From: DATIKM01 sp035477595
Lineage (GTDB): Bacteria; Armatimonadota; Chthonomonadetes; Chthonomonadales; CAJBBX01
DNA length: 6,700 nt
Assembly (NCBI GenBank): GCA_035477595.1
Contig: DATIKM010000002.1
Location: forward strand, 1-6,700
Direction of reading: 5' to 3'
A program made the translations under genes and the position numbers. Shown in pieces: positions 1-5,490 of this stretch. Positions within the stretch are counted from its first letter, which is position 1. Each line of letters starts with the position of its first letter. Below the pieces are notes generated by a model, which searched no databases, was not told the origin of the DNA, and worked only from the letters and a program-made list of their open reading frames with translations.

Positions 1-2
1 CC

Positions 3-884
3 CTTAGCCGGGTGGTCCATATCGCCAGCGCCGCCCGGCTCTCGCTGCGGGAGGGCCAGATGCTCGTCGAGCGCGAGGGCGAGCCGCCCGCGCGCGTGCC
101 GGTGGAGGACCTCGGGGTGGTGGTGCTGGACCATGCGCCCATCACCATGACCGCGCGGCTCCTCTCCGCCCTCACGGCGCAGGGGGCGGCCGTGGTCGTC
201 AGCGACGCGAAGCACCTCCCGGCCGGCGTTCTCCTGCCGATGGCAGGCAGCTCGCTGCACGCCCGGGTGCTCCGCGGGCAGATCGCGGCATCCCTCCCGC
301 GGACGAAGCGCCTGTGGCAGGCCATCGTGCGCGCCAAGGTCCGCGAGCAGGCGGAGGTCCTGCGGGAGTTCACTGGCCGCGACCACGGGCTGGCGGCGCT
401 GGCGAAGCGCGTGGGCAGCGGCGACGCCGGCAACCTGGAGGGCAGGGCGGCGCGCGCGTACTTTCCGGCGCTCTTCGGCCAGGCGTTCCTGCGCGACCCC
501 GACCTGCCGGGGGTGAACGCGCGGCTGAACTACGGCTACGCCGTGCTGCGCGCGGCCGTGGCGCGCGCGGTGACCGGCGCAGGCCTTCACCCGGCGCTGG
601 GCATCCACCATCGGAACCAGTACGACGCGCACGCGCTGGCGGACGACCTGATGGAGCCCCTCCGGCCGCTTGTCGACGCTATGGTTCGCGCGCGCCTCGG
701 GGACGAGGACCCCGGCGGCGACATGGACGTCGCGGAGCGGCACGCCCTGCTGGAGGTGCTCTGCGCCACCGTGGCGTGGGATGGGAAGCGCGTGCCGCTG
801 ACGGTGGCGCTGGAGTCGTACGCGGCGACCTTCCGCGCGTGCCTTCTCGGCGAGGAGGCGCGGCTCCGGTGCCCCGGCCGCTAG
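3..884 (+). CDS. cas1: Cas1 endonuclease/integrase, type II (likely II-C), 5' end off window
   Basis: Cas1 is the integrase of CRISPR adaptation: with Cas2 it captures prespacers and inserts them at the leader-repeat junction. Numbering from the GTG at 12, the protein has 290 residues. The N-terminal beta domain carries the type II signature SLREGQ (11-16) and VEDLGVVVLDH (31-41). The helical catalytic domain has E143 in NLEGRAARAYF, H199/H200 in GIHHR and E215 in DDLMEPLRP, the three metal ligands expected of the family. NARLNYGYAVLRAAVARA (169-186) is also typical. The GTG at 12 is probably not the true start: the frame stays open to the edge (preceding codons read L-S-R), and relatives begin a few residues further upstream with Met-x-x-Arg. 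No ribosome binding site precedes the GTG. cas2 follows after 20 bases in the same operon. cas9 would be expected just upstream, outside the window. The family call is firm; the subtype is inferred. Confidence 0.93.
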   Translation, partial: LSRVVHIASAARLSLREGQMLVEREGEPPARVPVEDLGVVVLDHAPITMTARLLSALTAQGAAVVVSDAKHLPAGVLLPMAGSSLHARVLRGQIAASLPRTKRLWQAIVRAKVREQAEVLREFTGRDHGLAALAKRVGSGDAGNLEGRAARAYFPALFGQAFLRDPDLPGVNARLNYGYAVLRAAVARAVTGAGLHPALGIHHRNQYDAHALADDLMEPLRPLVDAMVRARLGDEDPGGDMDVAERHALLEVLCATVAWDGKRVPLTVALESYAATFRACLLGEEARLRCPGR

Positions 885-904
885 TCTACGGAGGCGTGCG
901 CGCG

Positions 905-1210
905 ATGTGGCTGCTCGCGATGTTCGACCTGCCGGTGCTCACGAAGCCTGAGCGCAAGGCGGCGGCCGGGTTCCGCAAGGCACTCGTGAAGGACGGCTTC
1001 ATGATGCTGCAGTTCAGCGTCTACGCGCGGCCGTGCCCGAACGAGGAGAACGCGAAGGTGCACGTGGCGCGTGTGCGGAAGGCCGTGCCGCCGGCGGGCG
1101 AGGTGCGGGTGCTCCTGCTGACGGACCTGCAGTTCGGGCGGATGACGGTGGTCAGCGGGGGCGCCGCGCGGAAGCCGGAGAAAACGCCCCCACAGCTCAG
1201 TCTGTTCTGA
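905..1210 (+). CDS. cas2: Cas2, type II CRISPR adaptation protein
   Basis: Cas2 dimers bridge two Cas1 dimers in the spacer-integration complex. The product has 101 residues, normal for type II Cas2. The ferredoxin-like start MWLLAMFDLPV holds the conserved Asp8 at the end of strand one. KDGFMMLQFSVYAR (29-42) is the type II second-strand motif, VLLLTDLQF (69-77) the fourth strand, and the tail PPQLSLF (95-101) is the usual II-C ending. ATG 905 was chosen because GGAGG (890-894) lies 10 bases upstream. An in-frame GTG at 896 is only 1 base from that site, so it is less likely. The gene follows cas1 by 20 bases and is certainly co-transcribed. Its last nine codons and its TGA form part of a terminator hairpin. 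No csn2 or cas4 follows, which argues for II-C over II-A or II-B. Confidence 0.93.
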   Translation: MWLLAMFDLPVLTKPERKAAAGFRKALVKDGFMMLQFSVYARPCPNEENAKVHVARVRKAVPPAGEVRVLLLTDLQFGRMTVVSGGAARKPEKTPPQLSLF

Positions 1211-1228
1211 GCTGTGGGGGCGTTTTTT
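1181..1228 (+). terminator. Rho-independent terminator overlapping the end of cas2
   Basis: A perfect 20-bp stem (1181-1200 with 1207-1226) around a 6-base loop TCTGTT is followed by a T run (1223-1228). This is a textbook intrinsic terminator for the cas operon. The left arm encodes the Cas2 C-terminus and the cas2 stop codon lies in the right arm. On the minus strand the same hairpin ends in TTTT (1184-1181), so it may also stop crRNA transcripts arriving from the array, as a bidirectional terminator with a weaker U tract. Confidence 0.9.
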
Positions 1229-1260
1229 CGGGCCTGCGGCCGAACGGCAACGGCACTTGT

Positions 1261-1269
1261 AGTGTATCA
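1261..1269 (-). promoter_or_regulatory. Second repeat-embedded extended -10 element
   Basis: The cas2-proximal repeat carries the same minus-strand TGATACACT. A transcript from here would contain no spacer. It would start near 1254 and run into the hairpin at 1226-1181, giving a short RNA of unknown use. If a tracrRNA-independent role is absent it is simply a by-product of the repeat sequence. Confidence 0.45.
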
Positions 1270-1326
1270 GATAGGTGCCTGCCCGGTCTCCCCAACATCG
1301 GTCTTGTGTGTGACGCGCTCGGCCCA

Positions 1327-1335
1327 AGTGTATCA
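1327..1335 (-). promoter_or_regulatory. Repeat-embedded extended -10 promoter for the crRNA
   Basis: On the minus strand the last nine bases of this repeat read TGATACACT, an extended -10 element (TG-n-TACACT). Neisseria meningitidis II-C repeats end in TGCTACAAT, shown in that species to drive each crRNA separately. Initiation about 7 bases downstream would fall near 1320 and leave about 24 spacer bases in the crRNA, the guide length seen in that system. No -35 hexamer is visible, which an extended -10 does not need. Function is inferred from this analogy. Confidence 0.6.
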
Positions 1336-1362
1336 GATAGGTGCCTGCCCGGTCTCCCCAAC

Positions 1363-1545
1363 CCCTTGGTGACGTCTCCGCCGCCGGGATCGCCGGCGCT
1401 TTACGCGCCTGCGAGCCGGCTGGCGGGCCGCCCGCCTCGCTGGGCGATCCGCCAGCCGGCGTTCGCGAACCAGCCCAGCGCAGGAAACCGCGCCCCCGGC
1501 GGCGGAACCTCCGGCTGGCGGTCTCCCGGCGCGGGTCGCCAGGCG
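1363..1545. other. Hairpin-rich, non-coding spacer between the CRISPR array and the GuaA-like gene
   Basis: No convincing gene is seen here. Reading frames cross the stretch but show no family resemblance. It holds three foldable segments: a 5-bp stem with loop TTTAC (1395-1409); a long two-part hairpin (1415-1460); and a two-part hairpin (1515-1542, CTGGCG with CGCCAG and an inner CCCG/CGGG). The 11-mer CCGGCTGGCGG occurs at 1416-1426 and 1511-1521 and inverted at 1449-1459. If the array is read on the minus strand, its leader should be the first part of this stretch, although it lacks the AT-richness of a usual leader. Confidence 0.55.
1415..1460. repeat. Long inverted repeat (two-part hairpin)
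   Basis: GCCGGCTGGCGG (1415-1426) pairs perfectly with CCGCCAGCCGGC (1449-1460). Inside, after a 2x2 internal loop, CGCCC (1429-1433) pairs with GGGCG (1442-1446) around an 8-base loop. That gives 17 base pairs in 46 bases. There is no T run on either strand, so a standard terminator is unlikely. A REP-like repeat or a structured RNA are both possible. Confidence 0.6.
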
Positions 1546-1589
1546 GCAGGACGCGCCGGAACCATGTCGGACGGAGCGATAGGAGGGGC
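1546..1589 (+). repeat. Dispersed 44-base direct repeat, copy A (upstream of the GuaA-like gene)
   Basis: This 44-base segment matches 2570-2613 in the same orientation at 37 of 44 positions without gaps. The shared core is CGCCGGAACCAT followed by CGGAGCGA and AGGAG. Copy A contains the ribosome binding site AGGAGGGG of the following gene and ends 3 bases before its GTG. The two copies lie just outside the gene on both sides. They may belong to a genome-wide dispersed family or be the footprint of a cassette. Confidence 0.65.
1581..1588 (+). promoter_or_regulatory. Ribosome binding site of the GuaA-like gene
   Basis: AGGAGGGG is a strong Shine-Dalgarno sequence, its GGAGG ending 6 bases before GTG 1593. 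It decides the start: the reading frame continues upstream to 1341 and beyond, but that part is arginine/proline-rich low-complexity translation of non-coding GC-rich DNA with no family match. Confidence 0.75.
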
Positions 1590-1592
1590 TGC

Positions 1593-2558
1593 GTGGCCAT
1601 TGAGGAGATCCGGGCGGATGCGCTGGACGCGGGGCGGTTCATCGAGCAGAAGGCCGCCGAGATCGCGGAAGCCGTGGGCGACGGCGTGGCGGTCAACGCG
1701 CTTTCGGGCGGCGTCGACTCGTCGGCCGTCACCATGCTCGGGCATCGTGCGCTCGGCCCGCGGCTGAAGACCTATCTGGTCGACAACGCGCTCATGCGCG
1801 AGGGAGAGCCGGAGCGCGTCGCGAGCCTCTTCCGCGGCCTCGGCGTGCCTGTGGAGCTGGTGGACGCGCGGGCTGAGTTCCTCGCGGCGCTCGCGGGCGT
1901 CACCGACCCGGAGGAGAAGCGCGAGGCGATCACGCAGACCTTCTACCGCCAGGTCTTCGGGCGGCTCGTGCGCGAGAGCGGCGCCCGCTACCTGCTGCAG
2001 GGCACCATCCTCACCGATGTCGACGAGACGGTGGCCGGCATCAAGCGGCAGCACAACGTGTTCGAGCAGCTCGGGATCGACCCGCAGGAGGCCTTCGGCT
2101 ACCGCATCCTGGAGCCCCTCCTCCAGCTCCGCAAGGACGGCGTGCGCAAGGTCGCCGCGGCCTGCGGGCTGCCGGAGAGCATCTGGGCGCGGCCGCCGTT
2201 CCCCGGCCCGGCACTCGCCGCGCGCATCCTGGGAGAGGTGACGGCGGAGCGGCTCGAGCTGGTCCGCAAGGCCACCGCCATCACGGAGGAGGAGCTGCTG
2301 CCCACCGGCGCGTTCCAGGTGATGGCGATCCTGCACGATGACCGCGTCACCGGCATGCGCGACGGCCAGCGCGAGTTCGGCCACCAGATCGAGGTGCGCT
2401 GCTGGGACAGCGTGGACGCGCGCGTCGCCACGCCCCGCCGGCTTCCTTGGGAGACGCTGGAGCGCCTCGCCGCGCGCATCCTGGACGAGGCGCCCGGCGT
2501 GGTTAGCGTCACCTACCACCTGGCGCCCAAGCCCCCCTCGACCATGGAAGCGGTCTGA
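1593..2558 (+). CDS. guaA: Stand-alone GMP-synthase-type PP-loop ATPase (GuaA C-terminal half, no glutaminase domain)
   Basis: This 321-residue protein matches the ATP-pyrophosphatase plus dimerisation part of GMP synthase, which adenylates XMP and aminates it to GMP. Archaea often encode this half as a separate subunit of about 310 residues. Visible motifs are the PP-loop SGGVDSS (38-44), VDNALMREGE (63-72), GVTDPEEKR (102-110), the nucleotide-site loop GTILTDVDET (137-146), QHNV (153-156), FPGPALAARILGEV (203-216) and the C-terminal KPPSTME (313-319). Several normally constant positions differ: the classical GTxYPDVIES becomes GTILTDVDET, SHHNV becomes KRQHNV, KDEVR becomes KDGVR, PGPGL becomes PGPAL and the terminal IEWE becomes MEAV. 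No class I glutamine amidotransferase is seen next to it. It may be a two-subunit GMP synthase, an ammonia-dependent enzyme, or a paralogue with another acyl/purine substrate. The family is clear; the substrate is not. Confidence 0.82.
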   Translation: MAIEEIRADALDAGRFIEQKAAEIAEAVGDGVAVNALSGGVDSSAVTMLGHRALGPRLKTYLVDNALMREGEPERVASLFRGLGVPVELVDARAEFLAALAGVTDPEEKREAITQTFYRQVFGRLVRESGARYLLQGTILTDVDETVAGIKRQHNVFEQLGIDPQEAFGYRILEPLLQLRKDGVRKVAAACGLPESIWARPPFPGPALAARILGEVTAERLELVRKATAITEEELLPTGAFQVMAILHDDRVTGMRDGQREFGHQIEVRCWDSVDARVATPRRLPWETLERLAARILDEAPGVVSVTYHLAPKPPSTMEAV

Positions 2559-2569
2559 GGCGCCGGCGG

Positions 2570-2613
2570 GCGGGACTCGCCGGAACCATCCCGGGCGGAG
2601 CGAAAGGAGAGGC
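2570..2613 (+). repeat. Dispersed 44-base direct repeat, copy B (downstream of the GuaA-like gene)
   Basis: This is the second copy of the segment at 1546-1589, with 37 of 44 identical positions. It begins 11 bases after the stop codon of the GuaA-like gene. It keeps the CGCCGGAACCAT core and an AGGAG-like end, but no gene starts behind it. A 6-bp inverted pair CCGGCG/CGCCGG (2563-2568, 2578-2583) overlaps its left edge, without a T run. Confidence 0.65.
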
Positions 2614-2698
2614 GGCTCGCCACGAGGCGCGGATGCGCTCGCCACGAGGCGCGGATGCGCTCGCCACGACGCGCGGATGCGCTCGCCACGACCGGCGC
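2613..2698. repeat. 22-base tandem repeat, about four copies
   Basis: The unit GCGCTCGCCACGAGGCGCGGAT (22 bases) occurs at 2635-2656 and 2657-2678 with one change. A first copy (2613-2634) has two changes at its left end, and a degenerate partial copy follows at 2679-2698. The array sits between convergent genes and starts exactly where direct repeat B ends. The period is not a multiple of three and no gene crosses it. Copy number probably varies between strains. Confidence 0.85.
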
Positions 2699-2711
2699 AC
2701 AGCGCTGCCGG
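2692..2711. other. Small bulged hairpin between the convergent genes
   Basis: CCGGC (2692-2696) pairs with GCCGG (2707-2711), and GC (2697-2698) with GC (2704-2705) across a single bulged T, with a 5-base loop. It lies 23 bases beyond the stop of the minus-strand gene and could end its transcript, but there is no T run. This is a weak call. Confidence 0.25.
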
Positions 2712-2733
2712 CTACGCGGGGAGCGAAGCGGGC

Positions 2734-5331
2734 CTACGCGGGCTCCCGATCGATGGAGGCTCGCCGGTCGGGCGTCCGCACCCGGCGGACGTAGCGCCGG
2801 TAGTCCTCGTACCAGGCGCGCGCCTTCGGCCCCAGGTGTGGCCTGCCGAACTCGTTGTAGCCCCAGGAGACGATCCGCTCGGAGTACTCCGCGGCCAGCC
2901 GCAGCTTCTCCTCCAGGCGGCAGATGGGCACCGCGCGCCACGGGGCGTCGCGCACCGTCGAGTGGTGGACCCGCCCGAAGCGCCGGATGTACTCCTCGAC
3001 GCTCGCAATCTCGAACTCCGCCGCCTCCACGTTCCCCCAGAGGCGCGCGCCTCCGATCCGACACGCCTCCCGCATCGCCGCGAAGAAGGGCCGGCGCTGC
3101 TCCATCGTGATGAAGGACATGTGGTGACCGCTGTCTTGCAGCTTCACCACATCGAACCGGCTGCGGCGCAGCAGGCGCGCCCAGTAGTCCCGGTACTCCT
3201 CCGGCTCGGCGTAGCGGAAGTCGCCGATGACGCGGTCCCGGTCCAGAAAGAAGAAGGGCGACACGGTGACGAGCTTGCCGGGGGTCGCCTCACGGCAGGT
3301 GGCCACGAAGGCGGGGTAGACCTCGTCGATGTACGCCCCCTTCCGGTCCCACGCCTGGTATATCTCGTGCGGCACATACCAGCCGAGGAAGGCGGGGTGC
3401 TGGCCGCAGCGGCGCGCCACCTCGTGCACGTGCGCCGCCACGTGCCGGCGTTCCGCCTGGGCGTCGAGCGTCGTCCACCAGCTCGGCGTGGAGCCGGCGT
3501 CGAGGATCGCCCCGAAGCCCATCTCGGCGCACGCGTCGAGCGCCACCTCGAGACCGCCGGCCGGCGCTCCGGGCGCGATGGCGGGCGCGATGTTCCCCAG
3601 CCAGAGCAGGTTGAAGCCGAGCGCGCGCTCGTCCGCCAGCTCTCGCCGCCACCCCGCGGCGCCTTCTCGGGTGGCGAAGGCGCTGTCCCACTGGCGCAGC
3701 GCCCCGCAGATGAGCGGCGCGCAGCGCAGTCGCGCCCGCCGCGGCGTCACGTCGCCGGGGAGCCGCAGGTCGAGGTCGCGCTCGCGCTCCACGCGGTAGT
3801 CGATGGGCCCCGGGTGCTGCGCCGACTGCAGGTAGTGGGCCGTCAGCGCGCCCAGCGCCTTCGGCACGAGCTCCCTGGCCCGGTCGAGCCGCACGACGCG
3901 CCGGGCGCGCTTGCGGCGCAGGTCGCCGCGCTCCAGCTCGGCGCGGAGGTCGCGCGCGCCCCTACCCCACGGGGTCGGCGAGAAGTCGTTGTTCAGCCAG
4001 GCCATGGGGTTGGGCGTGTCGGCTTCGTTCGCGCCCTCGGGGAACTGCAGGTACCAGGTCATCCAGCCCATGGCGTGGCCCACGGTGCCGCGGGCGATCG
4101 CCCGGTGCGCCTCGGCGGTGCGCGCCGGGTCCGTCGTGGCGAAGGTGTGCTCCTCGATCACCACGGGCATCGGACGGCCGGCGTGCGCAAAGCGGCACAT
4201 CACCTCGATCTCGCGCACCACGCTCTCCATCGTGCGCCCGCCGGCGAGGATGCTCTCGTCGTAGTTCGCGTGGTGCGTCATGTAGTCCAGCAGCGGCGCC
4301 TGCTCGGCGGGCGTGTAGCCGAGGAAGTGCCGCGCCGCGCCCTCCCAGAGGTTCCATGATCGCATGTGGTTGCTGATGGTGACCATGTGGTTGGGGTCGA
4401 CCGCGCGGATCGTGGCGATCTGGGGACGGAAGTAGCGCATGCTGGCCCACTCGCGGAAGTTCTGGTAGTCCAGCACGCGCGCGTCCGAGTCGAAGTAGGC
4501 CTTGCGCGCGGCGTCGTAGCGATAGTCGACGAGGGGGATCTCCTCCGGCCGGGCATGGCGCGTGCCCCAGGCGCGGTTCGCCGCGTCCAGCGAGCCGTAC
4601 TTCGCGAGCGCCCACGCGCGCCAGTGCCAGATGCCGATGTCGCCCTTCACGAGTCCGATGTCTTCCTCGGGCGGCCTCCAGGGCGGGGTCATGTTGCCGT
4701 TGGGCAGCGACCACTCCACGCAGGGAGTGTATGAGAAGACCGCCGGCGTATCGCGGAGGCGGGTGCACAGGATGCGCCAGAACCGGCAGAGCACGTCCAG
4801 GCAGTCGATGCCGGGGTCGGTGCGCCATGGAATCCGCCCGAAGTACTGGCCGCCCTCTTGCCACCACCGGCAGGAGTGGACGCCCCACTCCGAGAGGCAG
4901 ACCGATGCACGGATGGAGCGCGCCCGGCACAGCCGGAGGAAGTCGTCCAGGTTGTCGAGGTAGCCTGGCGCGATGCGCACCTCCCCCGGCGTCTGCGGGT
5001 CTGGCAGCACCGAGCCGACCGGGAGGAACACCTTGAGGATGTTGACCCCGACGCCTGCAGCGGCGTCGAGGATGCGTTCGTAGCGCGCCGTGGTGTAGCG
5101 CGGGCCGAAGATGTCCAGGTCTTCCTTGCTGGTGAGAACCAGATTGGCGCCGAAGGGCACAAAGCGCCGGCGCGTGGCGGCGGTCTCGAAGCTCCAGCGG
5201 TCCGCCGCGACGCGGATGAACTCGTCATCCGGCGAGCGCGGCGGGAGGGCGCGCGCTTCCGTCGCCACGGCGAGCGCACCTGCCGCACCCACCGCCAGCA
5301 CCTCCCGGCGCGTCAGCGCTCGCTCACCCAT
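2734..5331 (-). CDS. Tat-exported two-domain protein: GH5-like hydrolase plus DUF4434-like barrel
   Basis: The 865-residue product starts MGERALTRREVLAVGAAGAL, a twin-arginine-type signal (TRREVL) with a likely cleavage after ARA (26-28), so it acts outside the cytoplasm. Residues about 40-460 look like a (beta/alpha)8 glycoside hydrolase of the GH5/cellulase type: VPFGANL (58-64), VGVNILKVFLP (94-104), SVCLSEWGVH (143-152), a putative acid/base Glu206 in CVEWSLP and a putative nucleophile Glu393 or Glu394 in VVIEEHTF. Residues about 530-850 resemble DUF4434: LGFNLLWLGN (571-580), FLGWYVPHEI (648-657), VVKLQDSGHH (728-737), RLWGNVEAAEF (763-773). ATG 5331 was chosen for its strong AAGGAG 7 bases upstream and the signal peptide; an in-frame upstream extension to 5508 is arginine-rich and unlikely. 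It is monocistronic and convergent with the GuaA-like gene. The substrate is unknown, presumably a polysaccharide; catalytic residues are inferred. Confidence 0.82.
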   Translation of the reverse strand: MGERALTRREVLAVGAAGALAVATEARALPPRSPDDEFIRVAADRWSFETAATRRRFVPFGANLVLTSKEDLDIFGPRYTTARYERILDAAAGVGVNILKVFLPVGSVLPDPQTPGEVRIAPGYLDNLDDFLRLCRARSIRASVCLSEWGVHSCRWWQEGGQYFGRIPWRTDPGIDCLDVLCRFWRILCTRLRDTPAVFSYTPCVEWSLPNGNMTPPWRPPEEDIGLVKGDIGIWHWRAWALAKYGSLDAANRAWGTRHARPEEIPLVDYRYDAARKAYFDSDARVLDYQNFREWASMRYFRPQIATIRAVDPNHMVTISNHMRSWNLWEGAARHFLGYTPAEQAPLLDYMTHHANYDESILAGGRTMESVVREIEVMCRFAHAGRPMPVVIEEHTFATTDPARTAEAHRAIARGTVGHAMGWMTWYLQFPEGANEADTPNPMAWLNNDFSPTPWGRGARDLRAELERGDLRRKRARRVVRLDRARELVPKALGALTAHYLQSAQHPGPIDYRVERERDLDLRLPGDVTPRRARLRCAPLICGALRQWDSAFATREGAAGWRRELADERALGFNLLWLGNIAPAIAPGAPAGGLEVALDACAEMGFGAILDAGSTPSWWTTLDAQAERRHVAAHVHEVARRCGQHPAFLGWYVPHEIYQAWDRKGAYIDEVYPAFVATCREATPGKLVTVSPFFFLDRDRVIGDFRYAEPEEYRDYWARLLRRSRFDVVKLQDSGHHMSFITMEQRRPFFAAMREACRIGGARLWGNVEAAEFEIASVEEYIRRFGRVHHSTVRDAPWRAVPICRLEEKLRLAAEYSERIVSWGYNEFGRPHLGPKARAWYEDYRRYVRRVRTPDRRASIDREPA

Positions 5332-5337
5332 CCTCGA

Positions 5338-5344
5338 TCTCCTT
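5338..5344 (-). promoter_or_regulatory. Ribosome binding site of the exported hydrolase
   Basis: On the minus strand AAGGAGA lies with 7 bases between AAGGAG and the ATG at 5331. It fixes the start and makes the longer in-frame reading unlikely. Confidence 0.8.
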
Positions 5345-5484
5345 CTGTGGTCCGCTACAGGCGCCGACACGCGTGTGCGCCGCTTCGATCGCGGCGCTGA
5401 GGTGGGATGCCGTCGTGTCGCGGCCACACCGGTCCCCGGCGGAGGGGACGAACCGGGCGTCCTTCGCGGCCTGACCCATGCGGT

Positions 5485-5490
5485 ATTGTA
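5485..5490 (-). promoter_or_regulatory. Possible -10 element for the exported hydrolase
   Basis: TACAAT on the minus strand matches the sigma-70 -10 consensus at 5 of 6 positions in otherwise GC-rich DNA. The base context 17 bases upstream does not resemble TTGACA. This is a suggestion only. Confidence 0.3.

Larger units (their letters stand above)
1261..1362. CRISPR. Minimal CRISPR array: two 36-base repeats, one 30-base spacer
   Basis: Two copies of the same 36-base unit lie at 1261-1296 and 1327-1362. They are identical at all 36 positions, and the flanking bases differ on both sides. They enclose one 30-base spacer (1297-1326). Repeat 36 and spacer 30 are the classic type II dimensions, and the array follows cas1-cas2 directly. 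Read on the minus strand the repeat starts GTTGGGGAGACC and ends TGATACACT, the same polarity as known II-C repeats (GTTG...ACAAT). The functional strand is therefore probably minus, pointing towards cas2. No degenerate extra repeat is visible on either side. The spacer target cannot be determined here. Confidence 0.9.

Noticed and set aside
896..907. GTG 896 as the start of cas2
   Set aside because: It lies only one base after the GGAGG, whereas ATG 905 has 10 bases of spacing and gives the usual Cas2 N-terminus.
1518..1527. CGGTCTCCC matches the inner part of the CRISPR repeat and might be a tracrRNA anti-repeat
   Set aside because: Only nine contiguous bases match, the neighbouring bases do not continue the pairing, and such a match is likely by chance in this GC-rich stretch.
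1341..1592. In-frame upstream extension of the GuaA-like gene (84 extra codons)
   Set aside because: It overlaps the second CRISPR repeat, is Arg/Pro/Gly-rich without family similarity, and a strong ribosome site sits just before GTG 1593.
1747..1760. GCGCTCGGCCC in the GuaA-like gene equals part of the spacer, suggesting self-targeting
   Set aside because: Only 11 of 30 bases match, and they fall at the end of the guide far from the expected seed, so targeting is not credible.
1401..2645. Long minus-strand open frame of 414 codons opposite the GuaA-like gene
   Set aside because: It is antisense to a gene with clear PP-loop motifs, has no recognisable domain, and crosses both 44-base repeats.
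2338..4359. Very long plus-strand open frame of 673 codons opposite the hydrolase
   Set aside because: It is the antisense shadow of a high-GC gene: its composition is Arg/Pro/Ala/Val-rich, no domain is recognisable, and it runs through the end of the GuaA-like gene and the tandem repeats.
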